DNA of 64,000 nucleotides from Ignavibacteriales bacterium (GCA_016214905.1 JACRMQ010000008.1:94751-158750); one strand, 5' to 3'. Numbered from the stretch's first letter, positions 46,601 to 54,520 are shown. Notes: a model not told the origin generated them from the sequence alone. Translations and numbers: made by a program.

Positions 46601-46941
46601 ACCGTTAAACCATTTAAGGCCGCAGCCGAGTTGGTTTTATCCGGAGTGAAAATTTGTTTTTCGGAATTAGCGGAGTGTGGAGACACGAGTGGATGATTGA
46701 GAGCACCCCCTTTAATGTCTTCATTGTTTTTAAAAGATTCATCTTTGATATTAGCGTTGAGACTCGCGCCTTTTTCTTTTTGTTGGAGAGAAAGAGATTC
46801 CGCGTTTTTATTTAACTGGAATATTTCCGAACGGTTAGCTTTAACGATAGGATTACTCCATGGTTCTTGTCCCGTTGCAATAACAGCAATAAAGAATGTA
46901 ATTGCGAGGAGAGAAGAAAAGCATCGTAAAAATGTTTTCAT
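37657..46941 (-). CDS. Giant secreted protein: alpha-toroid, parallel beta-helices, InlB-type repeats, T9SS sorting domain
   Basis: This 3094-residue protein has a signal peptide (SSLLAITFFIAVIATGQ). Residues ~105-455 resemble an alpha/alpha toroid of the terpene-cyclase / prenyltransferase-like type (NGGWDWMLTLPN, ASFGGFCGSYGVHTNDDDW, TQNANGGWVY). Residues ~460-2240 are right-handed parallel beta-helix units. Three of them close with NWWGSS/NWWGDA motifs followed by VDYTPW-like phrases (near residues 1062, 1453, 2203). Residues ~2247-2630 are five divergent InlB B-repeats (NWSGADVPAG, TITANFAINTY), two of them very alike. A ~360-residue region follows, then a type IX sorting domain with NYPNPFNPTT near the end. 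Attachment or polysaccharide contact is possible; no catalytic residues can be assigned. Confidence 0.88.
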   Translation of the reverse strand: MKTFLRCFSSLLAITFFIAVIATGQEPWSNPIVKANRSEIFQLNKNAESLSLQQKEKGASLNANIKDESFKNNEDIKGGALNHPLVSPHSANSEKQIFTPDKTNSAAALNGLTVIGDPANINSALVAGANYVKHAQSDVTEDNAGNGNPDTDNNDGGWDWMLTLPNVTHSASASPKNLYGATGLGLYYGYIRTNDASLKTAMQDAADKMIADASVRDASALKFLMLYNDLPGVAGTAYKDAAKSKYDARIAANGGTATLFAQYIRDQRGITQGYHNGIIGWDLGAWAVAAQMLYDRFGGIYHTDAGDIADVAYNASFVTNANYFDLVRCAGWDPTWATVDYWWYNLGVSGLIDAFHASGTHTSDVPGLVTKLQNSQASFGGFCGSYGVHTNDDDWQTTAYAVMTLAALNPSTYETEINHGAYYLAATQNANGGWVYSDNTHYPEIGGECTSALYFGSNASTVWVDDDYTPSSCGGHLWGFDAFSTIQNGIDGVASGGTVNVYPGFYIETASNRSPVSVPGTYTFGLYIGQDKNGITVQGVNASGNIITDYHDIVASVQTEATNNFGPDGIFMEGDDVTITGLSIWQDTLLGTNKTISVVGDNFTFKYCHLTDVSSVNPWGSLYIDDEMYDEGSNISHIQRYTIEGNWFDHCSIDPNNGAGYTGPVSGRVIKNNLIDLGSYAGASISFTGSGTPVPWFVHGVGGAVITGNTFLHNSQHIRARGDYDNAQFDWSSYWNNNSFDNAVVVGSSPPSDIREYSYTGGYGVINHCRRIGGNIQSEINHALTNDIVKVGAGTYNEHDITINLPLTVIGNPGDAQPGPGVNAPIIDGQNLWSDAFLLADGVSNVTIQGFEIRNYAWDGSGNGNGVGNAVQAWVASTSYITVSDNYMHHLSWNGVLVGNDGAIGDHTYWTIARNVLTDFGPTTFTNSGYGLELTNTSYGVIEDNIIDGGSRYPGIGILVTMRRLAGQDIVIQRNSIRGQFDNAGIYVGGFGYEVPNNNLNNVQIRNNDVEIYGPTIRALNLRDYATGTLTNVTVFDNKLIKTGGYGVANNTAQMVNASSNWWGSSDPTTVAGRINANVDYTPWLNIGTDTQLGTLGFQGDFSNLWVDDGSPQIGSTGRIQEGIDMVTGSTVNLAAGTYTENVNVNKKVTLQGAGSGSDPASNTIITNSLNGRVVLLTASGTSMVSPVLLQNFRIVPVGINGLEVTNATTVSYVKLENVFVVGPLPRTIENENGFKIATDGSLMHMTMNNCSFQYCDYGWYFAKHGDWGPGGSNVVDMTVTNTTFLNNDYKGIYVEKLSDATFTNVVISNNGSSSFWNDTWNGGVDINLKGEELYQNLVFNNLTVTNNGLSFKEGAGMMIKARGTGADNGGGGAYALHPATLNNVTINGGTFTGNERGIRFGEPGKSNTTPTNVTIHNATITGNIRTYSGTDGSTYGGVVNQTTALTDAMRNWWGDATGPYNTPSNTCGLGDSVSTNVDFIPWFTDAGMTGTATGTPNVHNVTQGTYFCTIQGAIDAPTTLNGDLITVAAGSYSEILNVHKSVTLQGANADINPNTGIRGAETIIDESAISTGGSTNFQLIQITSSGKVVINGFKFIDNDITATGMRHLIYIPTSATHEIKYNIFSRAATTSISSADPRAITVTPSAIGTITVDQNLFLGSSTADLFNNKGWRRGVWSDGGGIATTITNNVFQYCRSAINLDSYTAAASVTGNTFQENGTALSFGLVGAGNYTISGNIFNNAASSTVINLSGGIDPSAFFDATANTYDGLIPTAMTLDQLFALEYRMVHRMNTGKNGFVSVKTNNVYVVPALYGKTGSIQGGVDAASNGWTVNVAAGTYEEQVEINKQLNLSGQSMASTIIKSPVTLTKFFTTGSNNNYPIVYVHDASNVAISNFTVDGFGRGNANYRFIGIGYRNAGGTVSGSTIQDIRNNPIDGSQHGVGLYANADDGNARTLNVANNTIFGFQKNGTVFTGGNLTVSANGNTITGAGAVSFIAQNGIQIYGAAGSASGNHIAGFSYTPGTWTSTGMLIYNALGSISVTGNKIDECQTGIYYINAQGTISQDTVTNTVAGMGATPYWWGIVADPGIGKSQLPEVSGFDIESVPKKAASINSVTALTTIVNLNVMNGGGNGTGIEADALGTETLNFSANENTVSNWGTGFVFYKETGATLNGVMRRNSITGNIYGVLDQTGVLQDARENWWGSSTGPADPKLLPATPNYNNPMGIGDSVSAFIDYNPWYLDPGMTLLSLYTLTVNTSNGSIDVTPPTGPYNHGTILSLVPVPNIGYHFVNWSGADVPAGHENDNPLLLTMDANKTITANFAINTYTLTINATNGSVNVTPPTGPYNHGTILSLAPVPIIGYHFVNWSGADVPAGHTTDNPLLLTMDAHKTITANFAINTYTLTVNAAHGTVQKIPDQLTYDYGTLVQLIPSPAVDYHFNNWTGDFPAGHGSDNPLNVVMDQNRTITAVFLPNPIPPTYIINATAGAGGIISPSGILTFDEGENQTFTVTPDPHYHIDTVIVDNVSVGAVPSYTFTNIVTDHTIRAVFGIDLFSVTVNSVGNGSVTKVPDYSWYGYGSIVQLQADAELGWKFSHWSGDIIGAANPYPLTVDGDKSITANFIEDSLYQISYRSFAADSIALDKDNKGKINKYVMKKPVRVYFECTIPNNTVKKQINFHIHFEPVLISGNPNYPLIITPTPLSTSFAKQNRILNVTWSDSILPGETIKITGWGAKGKGMKVSYAWSIYAGGKHYDENINPVNQLFLAMPNRVNALYETFRQGGYDFTGGLLVGLNRKNGIDSSKYYGWLQSKNYKNVLQSLVAKKGSALHNGIARGFDQFTNHRYITGAQKFISPEKHNNVLLAEMIALKVNIAASALGITPHGFGELKYDDGTSNPLNGLMLKVIGDYGDELIMGVYDDVSHKKLFADQSLFNNLSETLHRINTAFEGEMDTISFADELVIKGTKKLIDVPFLRANPLEIPAIIIPLDHPEPEIPSGYALDQNYPNPFNPTTVISYQLPVDSWVTLKIFNMIGQEVKTLIDHQLIESGVQDFEFDANGLPSGVYFYRLIANGLRDDEEGVAGESYTSVKKMILLR
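39060..40200 (-). repeat. Tandem InlB B-repeat-like coding units
   Basis: Five coding units of roughly 200-240 bases begin with YTLTVN/YTLTIN-type strands. The first two (about 39980-40195 and 39735-39980) are clearly similar at the DNA level. They share long runs such as the codons for GPYNHGTILSL and YHFVNWSGADVPAG. The remaining three are more diverged. This fits local tandem duplication within the gene. Confidence 0.7.
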
Positions 46942-47389
46942 AAGGTTACCCCTTCCAAATTTAATTTAAAATAGAAAACTAATTACTGGTGAAAAAAATA
47001 ATATTTATAGAGAACTTTTTCTTTATCAACTTTTTTGATAATTCAATTAGATGTGTGGCTTCCCCCGTTCAGGCATCAAGTTGGAATTGAATTGCGTAAT
47101 AGCAACTCCCGAAAATATACGAAAACGGTTCGGGAATGTCAAACTAAAACAGGTAAAACGCTAACCAAGATCATAATAAATTTATACCTCTAATTATCTT
47201 CGAATTTAAAGAATATCAGACGTTTTTATCAATAAAGTCGTGATTCCATCGCATCAATCACACATGAATTTCTCAGTTAATCAATTATTAATAGCCCCGC
47301 CAGTCATTCTGACGGGGCTGACCCTTCCCTATGCTATTGATTCATTTTCAGACAAAATAAATTATTATGCCATCTATGCTGATGAATGA
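46942..47389. other. Intergenic region between two secreted-protein genes
   Basis: This is 448 AT-rich bases without a gene I can support. It contains a terminator-like hairpin (47293-47319) belonging to the upstream gene, and presumably the promoter of the giant protein gene. No sigma-54 match or known RNA was seen. Confidence 0.5.
47293..47319 (-). terminator. Terminator-like hairpin after the 1252-residue propeller protein gene
   Basis: AGCCCCG at 47293-47299 pairs with CGGGGCT at 47313-47319. After one mismatch, CAG pairs with CTG further in. On the minus strand the stem is followed by an AT-rich but weak U-tract (ATTAATAA). Confidence 0.6.
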
Positions 47390-50300
47390 TTATTTCACCA
47401 GTATCATTTTCCGGACACTCGTGTACATTCGGCCAAGAATTTCCTCATCTTCATCGCCCACACCGTTTGCAATCAGGCGGTAAAAGTACACTCCTGACGG
47501 AAAATTGCTTGCGTCGAAATCCAAATCCTGTGTTCCTGCTTCCATCATCTCTTGGTTCAACAATGTCGCCACTTCCTGACCGAGCATATTGTAAACCCTC
47601 AACGTTACAATAGCATCTTCGGGCAACGTGAATTGAATCATCGTTGTTGGGTTGAACGGATTAGGATAATTTTGTTGAAGACCAAACGATTCAGGCATTT
47701 TTAACAACGTTGATGATTCACTCTCACCCGGCGCAGGCGGTGGTAATTCGTCTGTGTGTATTATTTGTATCTTATTTGCATGCAAAGCAGAACCTGAATT
47801 TGAGAGAATCAATTTGCCCGCTTGATTTGTCTTTACCCAGTATGCCTTTCCCGGCATTATATTATCTGATGATAGGTATGTTCCTGTATATGAAAAAAAT
47901 TGTGACGTGACTATTCCACCAGGTTCAGATGTAATGTTTGATACCGCAACCGGTGTACTTATAGAACCGATTATATTCCATTTGTCTATTACTTCAATGG
48001 TGTCATTAGTAATCGGTGTTCCAGCATACGCTACTGTCTGGGGTGAATCAAACTTTACCCAATAACCGATACCTGATTGAAGTGTATCGTTCATGATATA
48101 TGAACCCTGATATGTGAATGCCGGTGAGACTGCAGTAGGATATATTGATGACTTCAAATAATCTGAGGCATGTACTGGAACAGATGACATGTTCCAACCA
48201 TTTTCTACAACGCTAGTAAACCGATTGTCAGCTGTACAAATAATCCTGCTTGATAATCCAACACCATTGTGATAATAGATAACGGTATCGATCCGAAAAT
48301 TATACAAGAGACTTATTGGAGAAAATCTAAAATAAAATTTCATACTATCACCCGGAGTAATAGTTGCGCTCGTTGGATTTACTGTAAACTCAGGGTCGGT
48401 CGATAACGCAGAGCTGATGGTAAGCACCGAATCACCGGTGTTTTTAATGAATGCACTGTCTTGTTTCGTCGATCCAGGTGAAACAGTCCCAAAGAATATA
48501 TTCGCAGGATTGGCTAAAAATTGAGGTGATTTTAATATGTATCCCTTACCAGATATTTTCACCGTATCGTGAGAGCTGAAACCGTTATGAGAGAAAATAA
48601 TTGCACCATTTTTTAGACCACCCGATACCGGACTAAATGTTATATAAAATTTCTGATTACTCGATGCTGGTATTGTCCCGCTTGGAGGAAACACACCGAA
48701 CTCAAGGTTATTTGATATCGCGGAGCCAATAATCAACGACGCATGTCCATTGTTATCCACGGTTATCGAGTCTGTTTTCATCCCATTTACGGCAACACTG
48801 TCAAACTGTACTGTCGTTGCTGACGACGCAAAATATCCCTGAGGAATCTTCCACCGACCCCAATAGAGAGAAGTTTTTCCGCCCGCTGTCAAGAAATCAC
48901 CTCCCACATAAAGGTCGGGTCCAATAACACAGAGGGCATACACGTCTCCCTCTACACCACTCCCGAGTGCAGACCACGCACTTCCATCCCATTTTGCAAT
49001 GTTTTTTGCACTTACTCCACCTGCGGTAGTAAATTTGCCACCTACATAGACGTCAGTTCCGCTGAATACAATTGCCTTAGGTGATTCATTACTACCTCTA
49101 CTCAGACCCGTTCCAAGAGCAGACCATGTTGTTCCATTCCACTTTGCAATTTGATTTGCACTTACACCGCCGATGGAGGTAAACCATCCGCCGACATAGA
49201 GCGTGTTGCCAGCCGCAGCGAGTACACTTATGTAACCATCGGTTGGTCCGCTTGGACTTCCTACGGCAGACCATGTAGTTCCGGTCCATTTTGCAAATCC
49301 ATTGACGGCAATACCTCCCGCATGATCAAAATTACCGGCAACGTAGAGATCCGATCCTATCACAGCCAAAGAATACACTTGCTCATATCCTCCAACTTTG
49401 CTAATGCCGCTTCCAAGTGCTGACCACGATGTGCCGTTCCACCTGGCAATGTTATTGACCGGATTTGGCCAACCGAATCTTCCTCCCGCGTAGATATCAT
49501 TCCCGATAACTGCAATTGCATTGACCGTTCCATCCATAAGCCTGGAGTCAGAATAATAACCCCAGCCATTATAGCTATCCCATCTTAGGAAACCGTAATT
49601 TCCACCCATATACATATTGGTCCCACCAACGTATACTGTCTCACCGACAATTGCGATTGCCTTTATCGGGCCGCCGGAATGACCGCACGAAACATCGGTT
49701 ACAGAAGTACGGTTAAATTTGCCAATGGAATTTATACAAGTCATGTTGTTAAAAAGCCCGCCGAAATACAGATCATTGTCTTTCCCGGCCAGCGACTGCA
49801 CGCTCCCATTCAGGCCAAGCCAAAGACCACTCGGGATGCTCGACCAATGGCTGCCATTCCATTTTGCCACACATTTTGTTAATTCACCCCCCACCTTGGA
49901 GAAATCGCCGCCAATAAAAATATCGCTACCGGATGCCACAAGTGCATAAATGTTTCCATAAGAATTCAATCCTGTTCCCATCGCGTACCAATTGGCTCCA
50001 TCCCATCGTGCGAGCTGATTTGCACTTACACCGCCAACATTGTTGAAATTCCCACCGGCGTACACATCTGTTCCATTCACTGCAATGGCAGTTATGGAAC
50101 TGTTCGCTCCGGTTCCTAGTGCAGACCACGTACTTCCATCCCACTTGGCGATGTTTGTTGTAATTAGCGTGCCAATCGAATCAAACTGTCCTCCGACATA
50201 TACATCGGTTCCACTCAACGCAATTGCTTTTACAAAGGAATAACCACCATAGGCAGCACGAATGGTATCGGATCCGAGGGCAAACCAATTACTACCATCC

Positions 50301-51148
50301 CATCTCGCAATGTTTTTTGTTGCAACCCCGCCGCAGGTACCAAAGACTCCACCAACGTACATATTACTACCACTCACAGCAATGATATTTATCGTTGTAG
50401 TTCCATACCATCCACCACTAATTCCTGTTCCCAGTGCGCTCCACGAACTTCCATTCCATTTTGCAATGTTATTTGCGCTTACTCCACCGGCGCTGGTAAA
50501 TGGACCTCCGACATACACATCAACTCCGTTGGTCGCAATAGCAGTTGGAGCGGCAGATGGAATTCCTGACCCTAATGCAGTCCAGTTTGTGCCATTCCAC
50601 TTCGCAACGTTTTTGACTAGAACTGTTCCAGCCGTATCGAATCCGCCAACAACGTAGAGGTCGCTTCCATTCACTGCAATTGCATTTACCATTCCCCAGT
50701 TTCCAGCACCCCCTCGTAATCCTAATCCCAAAGCAGACCAGCTACTTCCATTCCATTTAGCGATTCGCTTTGCTTGTATATTATGAATGTAGTTAAAATC
50801 ACCGCCGATATACACATCAGTTCCACTCACCGCGATTGCTCTCACCGGCAACCATTCAGTACCCGAATACACAAACTTATCATCCCACGATGAGTCGGCT
50901 GGTACTACGGCCGCAGATTCTGTCGTTTGGATAAACTGAGGTGTACCTTTTGGATCGATCACCATGTGGTAACCTTCTGGGTCAAGAGTGCCTGAAAATC
51001 CTGACTTGGTATTTATCGTGCCGTCGGGATTAAGCAGTTTTTCCAATGGTGTGGTAGTCTGTTGCTGTATCACCGTTGTTGATTGTGCAAAACTCAGTGA
51101 TACATTTATGCACAGAAGAACAAACGAAATGATGGTGATGTGTCTCAT
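47390..51148 (-). CDS. Secreted repeat-propeller protein with two ASPM-like domains and T9SS sorting domain
   Basis: The ATG at 51148 has GGAG in front and begins a signal peptide (HITIISFVLLCINVSLSFAQ), giving 1252 residues; a longer frame upstream is not used. After a short conserved head (TPLEKLLNPDGTINTKSG) come about 14 repeats of ~43-50 residues. They have the core VYVGGxFTxAGGVSANxIAKWNG followed by W-ALG, a Kelch/galactose-oxidase-like or NHL-like propeller. Two immunoglobulin-like ASPM/HYDIN-type domains follow (near 815-1010, FSPVSGGLKNGAIIFSHNG). The end is a WNMSSVPVHASDYL segment and a type IX sorting domain with NYPNPFNPTT. It is paralogous to the next gene upstream. Function unknown; surface display is likely. 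Confidence 0.87.
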   Translation of the reverse strand: MRHITIISFVLLCINVSLSFAQSTTVIQQQTTTPLEKLLNPDGTINTKSGFSGTLDPEGYHMVIDPKGTPQFIQTTESAAVVPADSSWDDKFVYSGTEWLPVRAIAVSGTDVYIGGDFNYIHNIQAKRIAKWNGSSWSALGLGLRGGAGNWGMVNAIAVNGSDLYVVGGFDTAGTVLVKNVAKWNGTNWTALGSGIPSAAPTAIATNGVDVYVGGPFTSAGGVSANNIAKWNGSSWSALGTGISGGWYGTTTINIIAVSGSNMYVGGVFGTCGGVATKNIARWDGSNWFALGSDTIRAAYGGYSFVKAIALSGTDVYVGGQFDSIGTLITTNIAKWDGSTWSALGTGANSSITAIAVNGTDVYAGGNFNNVGGVSANQLARWDGANWYAMGTGLNSYGNIYALVASGSDIFIGGDFSKVGGELTKCVAKWNGSHWSSIPSGLWLGLNGSVQSLAGKDNDLYFGGLFNNMTCINSIGKFNRTSVTDVSCGHSGGPIKAIAIVGETVYVGGTNMYMGGNYGFLRWDSYNGWGYYSDSRLMDGTVNAIAVIGNDIYAGGRFGWPNPVNNIARWNGTSWSALGSGISKVGGYEQVYSLAVIGSDLYVAGNFDHAGGIAVNGFAKWTGTTWSAVGSPSGPTDGYISVLAAAGNTLYVGGWFTSIGGVSANQIAKWNGTTWSALGTGLSRGSNESPKAIVFSGTDVYVGGKFTTAGGVSAKNIAKWDGSAWSALGSGVEGDVYALCVIGPDLYVGGDFLTAGGKTSLYWGRWKIPQGYFASSATTVQFDSVAVNGMKTDSITVDNNGHASLIIGSAISNNLEFGVFPPSGTIPASSNQKFYITFSPVSGGLKNGAIIFSHNGFSSHDTVKISGKGYILKSPQFLANPANIFFGTVSPGSTKQDSAFIKNTGDSVLTISSALSTDPEFTVNPTSATITPGDSMKFYFRFSPISLLYNFRIDTVIYYHNGVGLSSRIICTADNRFTSVVENGWNMSSVPVHASDYLKSSIYPTAVSPAFTYQGSYIMNDTLQSGIGYWVKFDSPQTVAYAGTPITNDTIEVIDKWNIIGSISTPVAVSNITSEPGGIVTSQFFSYTGTYLSSDNIMPGKAYWVKTNQAGKLILSNSGSALHANKIQIIHTDELPPPAPGESESSTLLKMPESFGLQQNYPNPFNPTTMIQFTLPEDAIVTLRVYNMLGQEVATLLNQEMMEAGTQDLDFDASNFPSGVYFYRLIANGVGDEDEEILGRMYTSVRKMILVK
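47652..48199 (-). repeat. 548-bp near-identical block, copy 1
   Basis: This block aligns without gaps to 51510-52057, with about two dozen substitutions by eye (roughly 96% identity). It covers the segment between the propeller region and the start of the sorting domain. Both borders are abrupt: sequence on either side is only distantly similar. Confidence 0.85.
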
Positions 51149-51196
51149 TGTGAACTCCAATATTTTTTGATAATTATTTAAGATTTTAAATTCAAA

Positions 51197-51222
51197 GGAG
51201 GGTAGCCCATGCTCCACCCTCC
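51197..51222. repeat. Leader hairpin of the 1252-residue paralogue
   Basis: GGAGGGT at 51197-51203 pairs with ACCCTCC at 51216-51222. It lies 49 bases before the start codon of the downstream gene, exactly the spacing of the equivalent hairpin before the other paralogue (54437-54462). It may also act as terminator of the upstream gene, since TTTGAATTT follows on the minus strand. Confidence 0.55.
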
Positions 51223-51286
51223 TGATTGATTCCATGTTTTTATTATTTTTATCAGTCCCCCATGGAAACAATTCGTATTAATGAAC

Positions 51287-54200
51287 TTATTTTAGTAGTA
51301 TCATCTTTTTTGATTCTGTGAATGTGCTGGCGCTTAATCTGTATGTATAGATACCACTTGGTAAATTACTTGCATCTAACTTTACTGATTTATATCCCGC
51401 CTCTTGCATCCCATCCACAAGTTTGAGAACCTCTTGACCAAGCATGTTGTAGATTTTTAATGTTACATAATTTGCAACCGGCAGCTGATAATCGATAATC
51501 GTTGAGGGATTGAACGGATTAGGATAATTTTGTTGAAGACCAAACGATTCAGGCATTTTTAACAACGTTGATGATTCACTCTCACCCGGCGCAGGTGGTG
51601 GTAATTCGTCTGTGTGTATTATTTGTATCTTATTTGCATGCAATGCAGAACCTGAATTCGAGAGGATCAATTTGCCCGCTTGATTTGTCTTTACCCAGTA
51701 TGCCTTTCCCGGCATTATATTGTCTGATGATAGGTATGTTCCTGTATATGAAAAAAATTGTGACGTGACTATTCCACCAGGTTCAGATGTAATGTTTGAT
51801 ACCGCAACCGGTGTACTTATAGAACCGATTATATTCCATTTATCCACTACTTCTATAGTGTCATTAGTAATTGGTGTTCCAGCATACGCTACTGTTTGGG
51901 GTGAATCAAACTTTACCCAATAACCGATACCTGATTGAAGTGTATCGTTTATGGTGTATGAACCTTGATATGTGAATGCTGGGGAGACCGCTGTAGGATA
52001 TATTGTTGACTTCAAATAATCTGAGGCATGTACTGGAACAGATAACATGTTCCAACCTTCTGAAACGGAATATACATGTGAGGTTGTATCAGTATTCCAT
52101 ATTCCAAAATTCTGTGAGGGTTTCAACCCGGCATTTATGAATTCTCCACCAGCGTACACCAGATTCTCTGTTGCACAGATAGCGCGTACACGCTGATCAA
52201 CTCCACTACCAAGAGCTAACCAATTGCTTCCATCCCACTTCGCGATATAGTTTGTACTCGTACCACCAGCCGTTGTGAAATCGCCTCCGGCATAAAGATC
52301 GCTTCCGCTAAAGGACACTGATCTGACCCAATTGTTCGTTCCACTTCCGAGGGGCGTCCAGTTAGTTCCATCCCATTTCACAATATTGTTTGCAGAAAAT
52401 CCGCCTGCTGTTGTAAAACCACCTCCGATATAAAGTTCACTTGCTGAGGTTGTCATGCAGCGAACAAAATCATTCATTCCGGTTCCAACAGCGGACCAAT
52501 TTGAGCCATCCCATTTGGCGATATACGATGCAGGATTGCCTCCGGCATTAGTGAAAAGACCCCCGGCATAGAGATATCCTCCAAGTGTGTCAAGAGCATA
52601 GACGACGCCGTTCATCCCCGTCCCCAGAGCCGACCAGTTACTGCCGTCCCATTTTGCGATGTAGTTTGTTCCCGCTATACCTCCAGCGCTCGTGAAATTA
52701 CCACCAACATAAACATCTGTCCCAACTACTTTGATTGCATACACATCTGAGTTTGTTCCACTTTTCAAAGAATCCCACATCATGCCATTCCATTTCGCGA
52801 TGTTCGGACGGAAGCTGCTCCATCCATTATCCAGATCACCTCCTATGTAAACGTTAGAACCACTCACTGCTATGGCAAAGACGCTGCCAGTATATATCGG
52901 GTCAGGAGTACCATTCCCGAGTTTTTCCCACGCTGAACCATTCCATTTTGCAATACGATTGGTTTGAAGGTCGCCTGTGTACATAAAATCTCCTCCCACG
53001 TATACATCGTTGCCATTTTTCTCAATTGCACGTACGATTCCTTTCACACCCTCGCTTCTTCTTTCGTCGATACCAATAGTTGACCAGGCAGAACCATTCC
53101 ACCTTGCAATGCCGCATGTCTTAACATTCCCTGCTCTCCGGAATTGTCCACCGACATAGAGATCACTTCCCATTACGGCCATTTTGTAGACAAATCCTGG
53201 ATATACAGAATATGCAAGGCCATTCCCAAGTGAGTCCCATGTCGTTCCATTCCATTTGGCAATACCATTTGCAATCTTACCACCGGCATACGAGAGCTGT
53301 CCCCCGATGTAGATATCACTTCCCATTATTTCAATTGATGATACAGTACCAGTAATATCATTCCCCAGAGAATCCCAAGCCGTTCCATTCCATTTTGCTA
53401 TCATGTTTGCAGTAACACCACCCGCTGTTGTAAATACCCCACCGACATAGACATCGCTCCCTTTAATTGCAATTGCACCCACATGGTACCCGTCGTAGTA
53501 GGAAGGGCGGACAATACCACTTCCGAGGGAATCCCATTTGGTTCCATTCCACTTTGCAATATTGTTAACACTAATTCCACCTGCCGATGTGAAAGATCCC
53601 CCGACATATACATCGCTTCCACTGATCGCGATCGCCGTAACGCCAATATAATATCCACTTCCACTCACGCCACTTCCCAGCGAAACCCAATTCGTTCCAT
53701 TCCATTTAGCAATGCGGTTTGCAGTCGCACCACCGGCAAGTGTAAAATCTCCACCAACGTAAAGATCACTTCCGCTCACTGCAAGATCATAGACATTCCC
53801 GTTTACTCCTATTCCAAGAGGATACCATGCGCTGCCGTTCCAATATTGAATGAAGTCTGCAACAGCATAAGGAAATGTGCTGGGGAAACTACCACCGATA
53901 TAGATATCGCTTCCGATGATTGCAATAGCATTAATATTGCTTGGCCCACTAACAACCGAGTCCCATGTTATGCCATTCCATCGTGCGATGCAGTTTGCGC
54001 TGATACCGTTGACTGAGGAAAATTCGCCGGCCATGTAAAGCTCTGTACCTGATACTTCAAAAGCCCTTGAATAGCCCCAATCCGGTTGACCAGTTATCAT
54101 CTGTAAACCAGGATACATAAATCGATCATCCCAGTTAACATCGTCCGGTGACGATGTTGTGGTTGCAGGATTGCGTACAAACCTCGGTGCGCCTTCAGGG

Positions 54201-54388
54201 TCCTCAATCATGCGGTAACCTTTAGGATCGAGAGTGCCGGAATATCCTGACTTGGTATTTATTGTGCCATCGGGATTAAGCAGTTTTTCCAATGGTGTGG
54301 CAATTTGTTGCTTTGTCAGAACTGGTGATTGTGCAAAACTCAGCGATACAATCATGCACAGAAGAACAATTGTGATAACGTATTTCAT
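51287..54388 (-). CDS. Secreted repeat-propeller protein with T9SS sorting domain
   Basis: The ATG at 54388 has GGAG six bases upstream and starts a signal peptide (YVITIVLLCMIVSLSFAQ); the protein has 1033 residues. It shares the head TPLEKLLNPDGTINTKSG with its paralogue. About 16 propeller-type repeats follow (YVGGDFTLAGGATANRIAKW, IAKWDGSNWSALGTGM). There are no ASPM-like domains. Next come a WNMLSVPVHASDYL segment and a sorting domain with NYPNPFNPST. The last ~70 residues differ from the paralogue, while the ~180 residues before are nearly identical. Outer-surface location is likely; ligand or role unknown. Confidence 0.87.
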   Translation of the reverse strand: MKYVITIVLLCMIVSLSFAQSPVLTKQQIATPLEKLLNPDGTINTKSGYSGTLDPKGYRMIEDPEGAPRFVRNPATTTSSPDDVNWDDRFMYPGLQMITGQPDWGYSRAFEVSGTELYMAGEFSSVNGISANCIARWNGITWDSVVSGPSNINAIAIIGSDIYIGGSFPSTFPYAVADFIQYWNGSAWYPLGIGVNGNVYDLAVSGSDLYVGGDFTLAGGATANRIAKWNGTNWVSLGSGVSGSGYYIGVTAIAISGSDVYVGGSFTSAGGISVNNIAKWNGTKWDSLGSGIVRPSYYDGYHVGAIAIKGSDVYVGGVFTTAGGVTANMIAKWNGTAWDSLGNDITGTVSSIEIMGSDIYIGGQLSYAGGKIANGIAKWNGTTWDSLGNGLAYSVYPGFVYKMAVMGSDLYVGGQFRRAGNVKTCGIARWNGSAWSTIGIDERRSEGVKGIVRAIEKNGNDVYVGGDFMYTGDLQTNRIAKWNGSAWEKLGNGTPDPIYTGSVFAIAVSGSNVYIGGDLDNGWSSFRPNIAKWNGMMWDSLKSGTNSDVYAIKVVGTDVYVGGNFTSAGGIAGTNYIAKWDGSNWSALGTGMNGVVYALDTLGGYLYAGGLFTNAGGNPASYIAKWDGSNWSAVGTGMNDFVRCMTTSASELYIGGGFTTAGGFSANNIVKWDGTNWTPLGSGTNNWVRSVSFSGSDLYAGGDFTTAGGTSTNYIAKWDGSNWLALGSGVDQRVRAICATENLVYAGGEFINAGLKPSQNFGIWNTDTTSHVYSVSEGWNMLSVPVHASDYLKSTIYPTAVSPAFTYQGSYTINDTLQSGIGYWVKFDSPQTVAYAGTPITNDTIEVVDKWNIIGSISTPVAVSNITSEPGGIVTSQFFSYTGTYLSSDNIMPGKAYWVKTNQAGKLILSNSGSALHANKIQIIHTDELPPPAPGESESSTLLKMPESFGLQQNYPNPFNPSTIIDYQLPVANYVTLKIYNMLGQEVLKLVDGMQEAGYKSVKLDASNLPSGIYTYRLSASTFTESKKMILLK
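51510..52057 (-). repeat. 548-bp near-identical block, copy 2
   Basis: This is the partner of 47652-48199, in the same orientation and 3.9 kb away. The left border falls within the PNPFNP coding region and the right border just before the VPVHASDYL coding region. Confidence 0.85.
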
Positions 54389-54436
54389 GAGGAACTCCAT
54401 TATGTTTTGATTATGGTTTGTAACTTTATATTCTTA

Positions 54437-54462
54437 GGAGGGTGACTTATGCTTCACCCTCC
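54437..54462. repeat. Leader hairpin of the 1033-residue paralogue
   Basis: GGAGGGTGA at 54437-54445 pairs with TCACCCTCC at 54454-54462. It lies 49 bases before the start codon, like its counterpart at 51197-51222. The outer stem is identical while the inner bases differ. Confidence 0.55.
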
Positions 54463-54520
54463 CGTTTCCGTCAGTGAACTTCTAATCCACGATCACCGAA
54501 GGTGTTGAGAAGCTTTGTTT

